From Acidiphilium sp. PA (GTDB taxonomy: Bacteria > Pseudomonadota > Alphaproteobacteria > Acetobacterales > Acetobacteraceae), in the NCBI RefSeq assembly GCF_026191915.1, contig NZ_JAIMBY010000007.1:62001-126000 (forward strand): DNA of 64,000 nucleotides, read 5' to 3'. The notes beneath the pieces are model-generated. The model saw only the letters and a list, made by a program, of their open reading frames with translations, had not been told where the DNA came from and did not search any database. The number at the start of each line of letters is the position of its first letter. The first letter of the stretch is position 1. Position numbers and translations under genes: made by a program. Below, in pieces: positions 1 to 8,643 of this stretch.

Positions 1-59
1 GGGGGTGCTTAGCTTAAACCGGTTGGTTCGTCATTGGGCGGGTTGTGAGGAGGGGAAGG

Positions 60-177
60 CTTCTTTTTTGGAAAAAAGAAGCAAAAAACTTTCTGACCCT
101 GGGGCACGGGCGTTTGAAGCGGCACGGGCCTAAATTAACAAAGTTTTTTTGCTTCTTTTTTGTTCACAAAAAAGAAG
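60..177. repeat. A/T palindromic element, paired copy 1
   Basis: Left stem-loop CTTCTTTTTT/AAAAAAGAAG followed by CAAAAAACTTT, then a GC-rich core (CTGGGGCACGGGCG...CACGGGCC), then the inverted unit AAAGTTTTTTTGCTTC plus a second stem-loop ending at 177. The right unit is the reverse complement of the left. It lies upstream of putA. The core matches that of the copy at 40243. I do not recognise it as a named element. Confidence 0.85.
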
Positions 178-201
178 GCTCTTGCCTCCTCTTTTCCATA
201 A

Positions 202-231
202 GGTTAACCCTGATATCCAGAGCGGTTAACC
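202..231. promoter_or_regulatory. Two GGTTAACC palindromes upstream of putA (candidate operator)
   Basis: Perfect 8-bp palindromes GGTTAACC occur at 202-209 and 224-231, exactly 22 bp apart (about two helical turns), ending 19 bases before the putA start. PutA carries an N-terminal ribbon-helix-helix, so autoregulation here is plausible. This is inference from spacing and symmetry only; the E. coli PutA site is a different sequence. Confidence 0.4.
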
Positions 232-250
232 CCAACTGCGGAGCGGTACG

Positions 251-3200
251 ATGGTGGCCTCGACCATGGGTGTGAAACTGGACGAGGATATTCGCGCCCG
301 GCTGCGTCGCATCGCCGAGGCGCAGGGTCGGACGCCGCATCATCTGATGAAGCAGGTGATCATGGCGGGTCTGGAGCGGCTGGAACGTGGTGAGGCGCTC
401 GATGCCGGGCCGGCAAGCGTGAGGTTTCTGGATTTCGCGCAGGACGTGCGGCCGCAGACCGTGCTGCGCGCCGCCATTACCGCGGCTTATCGCCGGCCGG
501 AACCCGAAGCGGTGGCCGCGCTGATCGATGCCGCGACGCTGAGCCCCGCACGGGCAGCACAGGCGCAGCACACGGCACGTAGCCTGGTGACCACGCTGCG
601 CGCGCGGCGCAGTGCCGGCCTGGTCGAGACGCTGTTGCAGGAATACGCGCTGTCGAGCCAGGAAGGCGTCGCGTTGATGTGCCTGGCGGAGGCGCTGCTG
701 CGGATTCCCGATGCGGCGACGCGTGATCGGCTGATCCGCGACAAGATCGGCGGCGGCAACTGGCACACACATATCGGCGAAAGCCCGTCGCTGTTCGTCA
801 ATGCCGCGACCTGGGGCTTGTTGTTGACCGGCAAGCTCACCGCGACCGCCAGCGAAACCGGCCTGGGTTCGGCGCTGAGCCGGCTGCTGGCGCGCGGTGG
901 CGAGCCGATCGTGCGGCACGGGGTGAACATCGCGATGCGGCTGATGGGCGAGCAATTCGTGATGGGCCAGACCATCGCCGAAGCGCTCGCCAATGCGCGC
1001 AAGCGCGAGGCGCGCGGGTTCTTATATTCGTACGACATGCTGGGCGAAGCCGCGCTGACGGCGGCGGATGCCGCGCGCTACTACCGGGATTACGAACAGG
1101 CGATCCACGCGATCGGCGTGGCCGCCGGCGGCCGGGGGCTGTATCGCGGGCCGGGCATTTCGATCAAGCTTTCGGCGCTGCATCCGCGGTATGTCAGGGC
1201 GCAGCGCGCGCGGGTGATGACCGAACTCGGGCCAAGGCTCGCGGCGCTGGCGCTGCTGGCGCGGCGCTATGACATCGGCCTGAACATCGACGCCGAAGAG
1301 GCCGACCGGCTCGATCTTTCGCTCGACCTGCTCGAGATGCTGTGTTTCGAGCGCGGGCTTGCCGGCTGGAACGGCATCGGGTTCGTGGTGCAGGCGTATC
1401 AGAAGCGCGCCCCTTTCGTGATCGATCATCTGATCGATCTCGCACGCCGGAGCGGCCACCGGCTGATGGTGCGGCTGGTCAAGGGGGCTTATTGGGATTC
1501 CGAGATCAAGCGGGCGCAGGTGGAGGGGCTGGAGGATTTTCCGGTCTATACCCGCAAGGTCCATACCGATCTTTCCTACCTTGCCTGCGCGCGCAGGATG
1601 CTGGGCGCGGCCAGCGACATCTTTCCGCAGTTCGCGACGCATAATGCGCTGACGCTCGCCAGCATTCACGCGATGGCGGGCGGTGATTTCACGATCGGCC
1701 AGTACGAGTTCCAGTGCCTGCACGGCATGGGCGAGGCGCTGTATGACGAGGTCGTCGGGGCCGGGAAACTCGGCGTGCCGTGCCGGATCTATGCGCCGGT
1801 CGGCACCCATGAGACGCTGCTCGCCTATCTGGTACGCCGCCTGCTGGAAAACGGCGCCAACACATCGTTTGTCAACAAACTCGCCGATCAGCGGGTGCGG
1901 ATCGAGGACCTGCTTGCCGACCCGGTGGCGCAGGCGCGGCAGATCGTGCCGCTTGGTTCGCCACACGATAAAATCGCCGCCCCCGGGGCGTTGTTCGGCA
2001 CCGTGCGGCGCAACGCCGCGGGGCTTGATCTGTCCAACGAGCAGCGGCTGGGTTCGTTGTCTTCGGCGTTGCTCGCGAGTCTCGATACGGTGTGGCGCGC
2101 GGCGCCCGATGCGGCGGCGGCGGACGATGCCGGGCGGGCCATCCGCAATCCGGCCGATTTCACCGATCAACCGGGAAGCGTGGTCGATTCGAGTGCGGCC
2201 GCGATCGAGGCCGCTCTGGTGCAAGCCAGCCTCGCGGCGCCGATCTGGCAGGCGACCCCACCCGATCAGCGCGCGCAATGCTTGCTGCGTGCCGCAGATT
2301 TGCTGGAACAGGGGCTCGCGCATCTGATCGGGCTGATCGTGCGCGAGGCCGGCAAGACGATTCCGGCGGCGATCGGCGAGGTGCGCGAGGCGGTCGATTT
2401 CCTGCGCTATTACGCGGCGGAGATCGGCGACGGGTTCGATAACGCGACCCATCGGCCGCTCGGCATCGTCGCGGCGATCAGCCCGTGGAATTTTCCCCTG
2501 GCGATTTTCATCGGTCAGGTGGCGGCGGCGCTTGCCGCCGGCAATGTCGTGCTCGCCAAACCGGCCGAGGAAACCCCGCTGATCGCGGCCGAGGCGGTGC
2601 GGTTGCTGCGTACCGCCGGCGTGCCGGCGGGCGCGGTTGCGTTGTTGCCCGGCGATGGCGCGGTGGGCGAAGCGCTGGTCGCGGATGCGCGGGTGCGCGG
2701 CGTGATGTTCACCGGTTCGACGGCGGTGGCGCGCGCGATCCAGACGACGCTCGCGCAACGGCTCGACCCTGCGGGACACCCGATTCCGCTGATCGCGGAG
2801 ACCGGCGGCCAGAACGCCATGCTGGTGGATTCCTCGGCGCTGCTCGAACAGGCGGTGGGCGATATCATTGCCTCCGCCTTCGACTCTGCCGGGCAGCGGT
2901 GCTCCGCCTTGCGGATTCTCCTGGTGCAGGACGATATCGCCGATGCTCTGCTCACGATGCTGAAAGGGGCGATGGCCGAACTCACCATCGGCAACCCGGA
3001 CCGTCTGGCGAGCGACATCGGCCCGGTGATCGGCGAGGCGGCGCGGGCGACGATTCTGGCGCATATCGCGGCCATGGCGCGGCGCGGTTTTGCGTGTTTT
3101 TCGGCGCAATTGCCGGGTGAGGCCACGGGTGGCTGGTTCGTCGCGCCGACGCTGATCGAAATTCCCGAACCCGCCGTGCTGGAGGCCGAAGTGTTCGGAC

Positions 3201-3934
3201 CTGTGCTGCATGTCGTGCGGTTTGCCGCCGCCGCGCGCGATGAGATGATCGATGCGGTGAATGCGCTCGGCTATGGCCTGACTTTCGGCATCCACAGCCG
3301 GATCGACGAGACGATCGCGCAGGTGACCGGGCGGATCGCCGCCGGGAACCTGTATGTCAACCGCAATATCATCGGTGCCGTCGTCGGTGTGCAGCCGTTC
3401 GGCGGACATGGCCTGTCGGGCACCGGACCCAAGGCGGGCGGCCCGCTCTATCTGCGGCGATTGCTGGCGCGCCGCCCCCGCTTCGAGGCCGGATCGACCC
3501 GCTCGCGCGAATTGCCCGGCCCGGTCGGGGAGCAGAATCTGTATCGGCTGCAACCGCGCGGCACGGTTCTGTGCCGCGCGGCGACGGCGGCGGGGGCGGC
3601 ACGCCAGATCGCGGCCTGCTTTGCCACCGGGACGGTTCCGCTGGTGCTGTGCGATGAGGCGCTCGACGCGCGGGATCGCGCGAAAGTGCGGCTCGCGGAC
3701 CCCGCCCACCCGCTCGAGGCCGGGATTGCGGCCGTATTGTTCGAGGGTGATGCCGCGACTCTGAGCGTTTTGCAGCGTGAGGTCGCGGCGCGGCCGGGGC
3801 CGATCGTGCCGATTTTCGTGCGCGATGAGGCGGCGGGTGATGCGTATCCGCTCGAATTCCTGTTCGCCGAACAATCGATCAGCACCAACACCGCCGCCGC
3901 CGGTGGCAATGCGAGCCTGATGACGATCGGGTAG
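251..3934 (+). CDS. putA: Bifunctional proline dehydrogenase / P5C dehydrogenase PutA
   Basis: Two-step oxidation of proline to glutamate: an FAD proline dehydrogenase, then an NAD-dependent glutamate-semialdehyde (P5C) dehydrogenase. The first ~50 of 1227 residues resemble a ribbon-helix-helix (KLDEDIRARL...), as in trifunctional PutA that represses its own gene. The PRODH barrel follows (GAYWDSEIKRAQ, CLHGMGEALYD), then the aldehyde dehydrogenase with the glutamate motif ETGGQN near 850 and catalytic Cys in AGQRCSALR near 884. About 150 C-terminal residues form the usual extra domain. Start ATG 251 has GGAG 8 bases upstream; ATG 266 is an alternative. Twin GGTTAACC palindromes precede it. 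Full length for the family. Confidence 0.95.
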   Translation: MVASTMGVKLDEDIRARLRRIAEAQGRTPHHLMKQVIMAGLERLERGEALDAGPASVRFLDFAQDVRPQTVLRAAITAAYRRPEPEAVAALIDAATLSPARAAQAQHTARSLVTTLRARRSAGLVETLLQEYALSSQEGVALMCLAEALLRIPDAATRDRLIRDKIGGGNWHTHIGESPSLFVNAATWGLLLTGKLTATASETGLGSALSRLLARGGEPIVRHGVNIAMRLMGEQFVMGQTIAEALANARKREARGFLYSYDMLGEAALTAADAARYYRDYEQAIHAIGVAAGGRGLYRGPGISIKLSALHPRYVRAQRARVMTELGPRLAALALLARRYDIGLNIDAEEADRLDLSLDLLEMLCFERGLAGWNGIGFVVQAYQKRAPFVIDHLIDLARRSGHRLMVRLVKGAYWDSEIKRAQVEGLEDFPVYTRKVHTDLSYLACARRMLGAASDIFPQFATHNALTLASIHAMAGGDFTIGQYEFQCLHGMGEALYDEVVGAGKLGVPCRIYAPVGTHETLLAYLVRRLLENGANTSFVNKLADQRVRIEDLLADPVAQARQIVPLGSPHDKIAAPGALFGTVRRNAAGLDLSNEQRLGSLSSALLASLDTVWRAAPDAAAADDAGRAIRNPADFTDQPGSVVDSSAAAIEAALVQASLAAPIWQATPPDQRAQCLLRAADLLEQGLAHLIGLIVREAGKTIPAAIGEVREAVDFLRYYAAEIGDGFDNATHRPLGIVAAISPWNFPLAIFIGQVAAALAAGNVVLAKPAEETPLIAAEAVRLLRTAGVPAGAVALLPGDGAVGEALVADARVRGVMFTGSTAVARAIQTTLAQRLDPAGHPIPLIAETGGQNAMLVDSSALLEQAVGDIIASAFDSAGQRCSALRILLVQDDIADALLTMLKGAMAELTIGNPDRLASDIGPVIGEAARATILAHIAAMARRGFACFSAQLPGEATGGWFVAPTLIEIPEPAVLEAEVFGPVLHVVRFAAAARDEMIDAVNALGYGLTFGIHSRIDETIAQVTGRIAAGNLYVNRNIIGAVVGVQPFGGHGLSGTGPKAGGPLYLRRLLARRPRFEAGSTRSRELPGPVGEQNLYRLQPRGTVLCRAATAAGAARQIAACFATGTVPLVLCDEALDARDRAKVRLADPAHPLEAGIAAVLFEGDAATLSVLQREVAARPGPIVPIFVRDEAAGDAYPLEFLFAEQSISTNTAAAGGNASLMTIG

Positions 3935-3990
3935 GGTCAGCCGCTGCGTTCGTCGTTGTCGGGCTGGGCCGAGTCTGCGCATGATGGCGC

Positions 3991-4938
3991 ATGACTTTGG
4001 AGCAGTTGCGGATTTTCCTGGTGGTGGCGCAGCGCGAGCATGTGACTCGCGGGGCGGAGGCGTTGGGGATGACGCAATCGGCGGTATCGGGCGCGATTGC
4101 CGTGTTGGAGCGGGAGTTCGGCACCAGGCTGTTTCATCGGGTCGGGCGGGGGATCGTGTTGACCGAGGGTGGGCGGTTGCTGGCGACCGAGGCGGCGGGG
4201 GTCCTGGCACGCGCGGAATCGGCGGTTCTGGCGATGCGCGAATTCACCGGGCTGGCGCGTGGACGGCTCGAGGTGATGGCGAGCCAGACGATTGCGGGGC
4301 ATTTGCTGCCGGTGCGGCTGGTTGCGTTCCATCGGGCCTATCCGGGGGTGGCGCTGGCGGTATCGGTCGGTAATTCGGCGCAGGTGATCGAGGCCATTCT
4401 GCAGGGGCGGATCGAACTCGGTTTCATCGAGGGGCCGCGGGATGATGTCGCGGAACCCAACCTCGCGGCCGAACTGATCGCGACCGATCCGCTGATGATG
4501 ATCGTCAGCCCCGCGCATCCCTGGGCCTCGCGGGAGGGGTTGAGTGCCGACGATCTGGCCGCCGGGCAGTGGGTGGTGCGGGAGGATGGTTCGGGCACCA
4601 GAGCGGTGTTTTTCAGGGCGCTGGAATCGCTCGGCGTGGCCCGCGAGCGGGTCGATATCGTGATCGAACTGCCGTCGAACGAGGCGATCATGGCGGCGAC
4701 GGTGGCGGGGGCGGGGCCCACCATCGTATCCGCGCTGGTCTGCCAGAGCGAGATTGCAGCGGGCAGGGTGGTGCGTGTGCCGGTGAACCTGCCGCCGCGG
4801 GCGTTTTTCGCGGTGCAGCATGTCGACCGGTATCGGTCGCGGGCGGTGGCGGCGTTTCTGGGGGTTTTACGGGGGTGGGAGGCGGGGCGGGAAGAGTCTT
4901 CTTTTTTTGAAAAAAACGAAGCAAAAAAACTTTCTTGA
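3991..4938 (+). CDS. LysR-family transcriptional regulator, C-terminus encoded by a repeat
   Basis: LysR regulator of 315 residues. The N-terminal winged helix-turn-helix is clear (MTLEQLRIFLVVAQ, then GMTQSAVSGAIAVLE), followed by a type-2 periplasmic-binding-like effector domain. The product resembles CysL/CbbR-like LysR proteins, but its target cannot be read from sequence. It starts 56 bases after putA on the same strand, so a role near proline metabolism is possible, though most LysR proteins regulate divergent genes. The last ~13 residues (EESSFFEKNEAKKLS) and the TGA stop come from the A/T palindromic element beginning at 4898. The native C-terminus was therefore probably different. 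Confidence 0.9.
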   Translation: MTLEQLRIFLVVAQREHVTRGAEALGMTQSAVSGAIAVLEREFGTRLFHRVGRGIVLTEGGRLLATEAAGVLARAESAVLAMREFTGLARGRLEVMASQTIAGHLLPVRLVAFHRAYPGVALAVSVGNSAQVIEAILQGRIELGFIEGPRDDVAEPNLAAELIATDPLMMIVSPAHPWASREGLSADDLAAGQWVVREDGSGTRAVFFRALESLGVARERVDIVIELPSNEAIMAATVAGAGPTIVSALVCQSEIAAGRVVRVPVNLPPRAFFAVQHVDRYRSRAVAAFLGVLRGWEAGREESSFFEKNEAKKLS

Positions 4939-5012
4939 GCTGGGTTGTGCTGGTGAAAACGGCTGCGCGCTATCGCAACAAAAGTTTTTTGTTTCTTTTT
5001 TCGAAAAAGAAA
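4898..5012. repeat. A/T palindromic element, paired copy 2
   Basis: Left hairpin CTTCTTTTTTTGAAAAAAACGAAG with CAAAAAAACTTT, a core of about 47 bp, then AAAGTTTTTTGTTTCTTTTTTCGAAAAAGAAA. Same architecture as copies at 60 and 40243, but the core is diverged. Its left arm overlaps the end of the LysR gene. Confidence 0.8.
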
Positions 5013-5086
5013 TGCTTGCCTGGCTACCCTCGAATTACCCATGGATATGTTGCGCTGCGGCATGAAAAAGCGTAGCGACACGGCTC

Positions 5087-6241
5087 ATGCTCGATCAAGT
5101 CACAGAGCGGCGCGCAGACGATGTGATGTCGGCCTACCGCGCCCGTATCGATGCCGGCGCGATCCTGCCGGACCCGGTGCAACGCCGGGCGGCTGAGCGG
5201 CTGCATGAGTTGTGGGGACGGTTGCGCGGGTATGATCCGCACCCGAAGGCACCGCCGAACGGTTGGCTGGGCCGGCTGCTGAACAAGAAACGGGTCGATG
5301 AGGTGCCGGAGGATTATCCTTCGGGCCTGTATCTGGTCGGCGATGTCGGGCGCGGCAAATCGATGCTGATGGACATGTTTTTCGATGCCGCCGCCGTGCC
5401 GCGCAAGCGGCGGGTGCATTTTCATGAATTCATGCAGGAAACCCACGCAAGGCTGCATCGGCTGCGGACCGAGGCGCCCGAATCGGATGCGATGACGACG
5501 CTGGCCGACCTGATCGCGGCCGAGTCGGTGCTGCTGTGCTTCGATGAGTTCCAGGTCCACGACATCGGCGATGCAATGATCCTCGCCCGGCTGTTCGAGG
5601 CGTTGTTCGCCCGGGCGGTGGTGGTCGTTGCGACGTCGAACACGCTGCCGGATGATCTATACAAGAACAAGCCAGGGTATGAGACGTTCAAGCCGTTCAT
5701 CGCGCTGCTGAAGCGGCATCTCGACGTGCTGGTGCTCGATGGCGGCAAGGATTACCGCCGCGCGCGCGTGCGGGGCGTGCGGAACTGGTACGTGCCGGCG
5801 GATCGCCGGGCGGAGCGGATGCTCGATGAATTGTTCGCGCGCCTGACCGATGGCGCGGCGCCGAAGCCGGAGGCGCTGACCGTGTTCGGCCGTAAACTGC
5901 CGGTGCCGCTGGCGGCCAACGGTGTCGCGCGGTTTGATTTTTCGGCTTTGTGCGCGCAGGCGCTGGGGTCGGGCGACTATCTGGCGCTGGCGACGCATTA
6001 CGACACCGTGCTGATCGATGCGATCCCCGCGCTGTCGCCCGATAATTTCGACGAGGCGCGCCGGTTCATCACGTTGATCGATGCGTTATACGAGCATCGG
6101 GTCAAGCTGTATGCCTCGGCGGCGGCGGAACCGGCGCAGCTCTACACCGCGGGCGAGGGGGTCTCGATTTTCGAGCGCACGGTTTCGCGGCTCGAGGAAA
6201 TGCGCAGCGAGGCGTATTTCGCGCTCGCGCATCTGCAGTGA
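5087..6241 (+). CDS. zapE: Cell division protein ZapE / AFG1-like ATPase
   Basis: P-loop ATPase of the ZapE/AFG1/Lce1 family, 384 residues, the usual length. The Walker A is the family variant GDVGRGKSMLMD near residue 88; Walker B with sensor is LLCFDEFQVHDIGDAM near 150. In E. coli ZapE associates with the Z-ring under stress; in mitochondria the homologue AFG1 handles misfolded respiratory-chain subunits. In alphaproteobacteria the gene often lies near TCA-cycle genes, as here directly before sucCD. The start ATG 5087 is chosen because the conserved N-terminal helix (AYRARIDAGAILPDPVQ) begins soon after it. Confidence 0.93.
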   Translation: MLDQVTERRADDVMSAYRARIDAGAILPDPVQRRAAERLHELWGRLRGYDPHPKAPPNGWLGRLLNKKRVDEVPEDYPSGLYLVGDVGRGKSMLMDMFFDAAAVPRKRRVHFHEFMQETHARLHRLRTEAPESDAMTTLADLIAAESVLLCFDEFQVHDIGDAMILARLFEALFARAVVVVATSNTLPDDLYKNKPGYETFKPFIALLKRHLDVLVLDGGKDYRRARVRGVRNWYVPADRRAERMLDELFARLTDGAAPKPEALTVFGRKLPVPLAANGVARFDFSALCAQALGSGDYLALATHYDTVLIDAIPALSPDNFDEARRFITLIDALYEHRVKLYASAAAEPAQLYTAGEGVSIFERTVSRLEEMRSEAYFALAHLQ

Positions 6242-6368
6242 GCATGCCCGGTTGCACGGCGCGGCGGCTTGGTCTAGGCCGCTGTCCGACGGGTCCGAGG
6301 CATGAGCAGAGATAGCGACTGGCGAATGTTTTTTGATGACAGGCGAATGACCACCGTACAGGAATCCC

Positions 6369-7565
6369 ATGAACATACATGAATATCAGGCCAAGGAACT
6401 TCTGAAATCCTATGGCGTCGCGGTGCTGGACGGGCATGTTGCCTGGAGTGGCGAAGAGGCGGCCCGGGCGGCGGCGAAACTGCCGGGACCGGTTTATGTC
6501 GTGAAATCGCAGATCCACGCCGGCGGGCGTGGCGCGGGACATTTCAAGGACGATCCCGAGGGCAAGGGCGGCGTGCGGCTGGCGAAATCGGCCGATGAGG
6601 TGAACGCGGCGGCCGAGGCGATGCTGGGGCACACGCTGATCACCAAGCAGACCGGCCCGGCCGGGCGGGTGGTGCGGCGGGTGTATGTCGAGGCCGGGTG
6701 CGACATCAAGCGCGAGCTGTATTTGTCGCTGCTGGTCGATCGTTCGGTCTCGGAAGTGGTCATCATGGCCTCGACCGAGGGCGGCATGGAGATCGAGGAG
6801 GTCGCCGAGCATCATCCGGAAAAGATCATGCGCGTCGCGGTCGATCCGGCGAGCGGAATTTCCGGCTTCCATGCGCGCAAGCTGGCGTTCGGCCTCGGGC
6901 TGGATGCGACGCAGCAGAAATCCTTCGCGAAATTCGTGGCCGCCATGTACAAGGCGTTCATCGCGCTCGATTGCGCGATCGTGGAGATCAACCCGCTGGT
7001 GGTGACCGGTGCAGGCGAGATTATCGCGCTCGATGCCAAGATAACATTCGACGATAACGCGCTGTATCGGCATCCCGACCTCGAAAAATTGCGCGACGAG
7101 GCCGAGGAGGACCCCAAGGAACTCGAAGCGGCCAAGCACAGTCTGAATTATGTGGCGCTCGAAGGCTCGATCGGGTGCATGGTGAATGGCGCCGGGCTTG
7201 CGATGGCAACAATGGACATCATCAAGCTGTATGGCGCGGAGCCGGCGAATTTTCTCGATGTCGGCGGCGGTGCGACCAAGGAGCGGGTGACCGCGGCGTT
7301 CAAGATCATTCTTTCGGATCCGAACGTGGAGGGTATTCTGGTCAATATTTTCGGCGGCATCATGCGCTGTGACGTGATCGCCGAGGGTGTGGTGGCGGCG
7401 GCGCGCGAGGTTTCGCTCTCGGTGCCGCTGGTGGTGCGGCTTGAAGGCACCAATGTGCAACTCGGCAAGGACATACTGTCGAAATCCGGCCTGCCGATCA
7501 TCGCGGCCGACAACCTGGCTGATGCCGCGCAGAAGATTGTGGCCGCCGTGAAGGAGGCCGCATAA
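6369..7565 (+). CDS. sucC: Succinyl-CoA ligase, beta subunit
   Basis: Beta subunit (398 residues) of the alpha2beta2 or alphabeta succinyl-CoA synthetase, catalysing substrate-level phosphorylation in the TCA cycle. It starts with the family N-terminus [17 protein letters not shown], has an ATP-grasp fold with [17 protein letters not shown], and carries the C-terminal CoA-ligase domain with [20 protein letters not shown] precedes the ATG at 6369. Its TAA stop overlaps the sucD start (TAATG at 7563-7567), so the two subunits are translationally coupled. Confidence 0.97.
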   Translation: MNIHEYQAKELLKSYGVAVLDGHVAWSGEEAARAAAKLPGPVYVVKSQIHAGGRGAGHFKDDPEGKGGVRLAKSADEVNAAAEAMLGHTLITKQTGPAGRVVRRVYVEAGCDIKRELYLSLLVDRSVSEVVIMASTEGGMEIEEVAEHHPEKIMRVAVDPASGISGFHARKLAFGLGLDATQQKSFAKFVAAMYKAFIALDCAIVEINPLVVTGAGEIIALDAKITFDDNALYRHPDLEKLRDEAEEDPKELEAAKHSLNYVALEGSIGCMVNGAGLAMATMDIIKLYGAEPANFLDVGGGATKERVTAAFKIILSDPNVEGILVNIFGGIMRCDVIAEGVVAAAREVSLSVPLVVRLEGTNVQLGKDILSKSGLPIIAADNLADAAQKIVAAVKEAA

Positions 7566-8440
7566 TGGCTATTCTGGTCAATGCCGAAACCCGCGTGATC
7601 ACCCAGGGTTTCACCGGTGCGCAGGGTACGTTTCATTCCGAGCAGGCGATCGCTTACGGCACCAAGGTGATGGGCGGCGTGACGCCGGGCAAGGGCGGCA
7701 CGCGGCACCTGGATTTGCCGGTGTTCGACACCGTGGCCGAGGCGAAATCCGCGACGCAGGCCGATGCCAGCGCGATTTACGTGCCGCCGCCGTTTGCGGC
7801 CGATGCGATTCTGGAGGCGATCGATGCCGAAATCGGCCTGATCGTGTGCATCACCGAGGGGATTCCGGTGCTTGACATGGTACGGGTGCATCGGGCGCTG
7901 TCCGGCTCGAAATCGATCCTGGTCGGGCCGAACTGCCCGGGGGTGATCACGCCGGATGCCTGCAAGATCGGCATCATGCCCGGTCATATTCACCGGCGCG
8001 GCAAGATCGGCATCGTCTCGCGTTCGGGGACGCTGACCTATGAGGCGGTGGCGCAGACCACGGCGGCGGGGCTTGGGCAGTCGAGCTGCGTCGGCATCGG
8101 GGGCGATCCGGTCAAAGGGCTCGATTTCATTGAGGTTTTGGAAATGTTTCTGGCCGATGATGAGACGGAAGCGGTGATCATGATCGGCGAAATCGGTGGC
8201 CAGAGCGAGATCGATGCGGCGGAGTTTCTGGCGCGTCACCGCGTGAAGAAGCCGGTGGTCGGGTTCATTGCCGGTGTCACGGCACCGCCGGGGCGGCGCA
8301 TGGGCCATGCCGGCGCGGTGATTTCGGGCGGGCGGGATACCGCGGGGGCCAAGATCGAGGCGATGAAGCTGGCGGGTATTCATGTGGCGGACAGCCCGGC
8401 CTCGCTGGGTTCGACGATGGTGAAGGCGTTGCGGGCCTGA
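7565..8440 (+). CDS. sucD: Succinyl-CoA ligase, alpha subunit
   Basis: Alpha subunit (291 residues) carrying the CoA-binding Rossmann domain and the phosphohistidine. Visible motifs are [19 protein letters not shown] at the N-terminus, PNCPGVITP in the middle and the active-site histidine in [10 protein letters not shown] near residue 245. The gene overlaps sucC by one base. It is followed by a 200-bp spacer holding a perfect stem-loop before sucA. Confidence 0.97.
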   Translation: MAILVNAETRVITQGFTGAQGTFHSEQAIAYGTKVMGGVTPGKGGTRHLDLPVFDTVAEAKSATQADASAIYVPPPFAADAILEAIDAEIGLIVCITEGIPVLDMVRVHRALSGSKSILVGPNCPGVITPDACKIGIMPGHIHRRGKIGIVSRSGTLTYEAVAQTTAAGLGQSSCVGIGGDPVKGLDFIEVLEMFLADDETEAVIMIGEIGGQSEIDAAEFLARHRVKKPVVGFIAGVTAPPGRRMGHAGAVISGGRDTAGAKIEAMKLAGIHVADSPASLGSTMVKALRA

Positions 8441-8559
8441 TATGCCGCGGGCTGGATGATCGATGAACGGTCCGGCGAAGCCGCCGATACATGCGCCGCA
8501 AGCATCCCTGCACCGTAAAGCAGCGGTGCAAGCGGCGCGGCAAGTGGCCTATGTCTAAC

Positions 8560-8586
8560 GCGTCATATGTACCCCACATATGACGC
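8560..8586. promoter_or_regulatory. Perfect stem-loop in the sucD-sucA spacer
   Basis: GCGTCATATGT (8560-8570) and ACATATGACGC (8576-8586) form a perfect 11-bp inverted repeat around the loop ACCCC. No T-tract follows, so it does not look like a standard intrinsic terminator. It may be an mRNA processing or attenuation structure, or a protein-binding palindrome, between the succinyl-CoA ligase and 2-oxoglutarate dehydrogenase genes. Confidence 0.6.
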
Positions 8587-8631
8587 AAGCCGCTTTCGGG
8601 CGGGTTTGATGGTGCGGACCGTGTTCGGTTG

Positions 8632-8638
8632 AAGGAAG
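8632..8638 (+). promoter_or_regulatory. Ribosome binding site deciding the sucA start
   Basis: AAGGAAG lies 5 bases before ATG 8644. The longer reading frame opens at TTG 8629, which would place this purine-rich site inside the gene, so ATG 8644 is preferred. Confidence 0.7.
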
Positions 8639-8643
8639 CAGAT

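Noticed and set aside
60-177. A/T stem-loops as ordinary intrinsic terminators
   Set aside because: The stems are almost pure A/T rather than GC-rich, some copies lie upstream of genes or inside coding sequence, and the paired form has a conserved core; plain terminators do not explain this, though a termination role is not excluded.
1022-4210. Very long minus-strand open frame opposite putA (over 1000 codons)
   Set aside because: High-GC shadow of the putA gene: Arg/Gly/Ala/His-rich, no family motifs, no ribosome binding site. Similar long shadows oppose sucA and mccA and were also left out.
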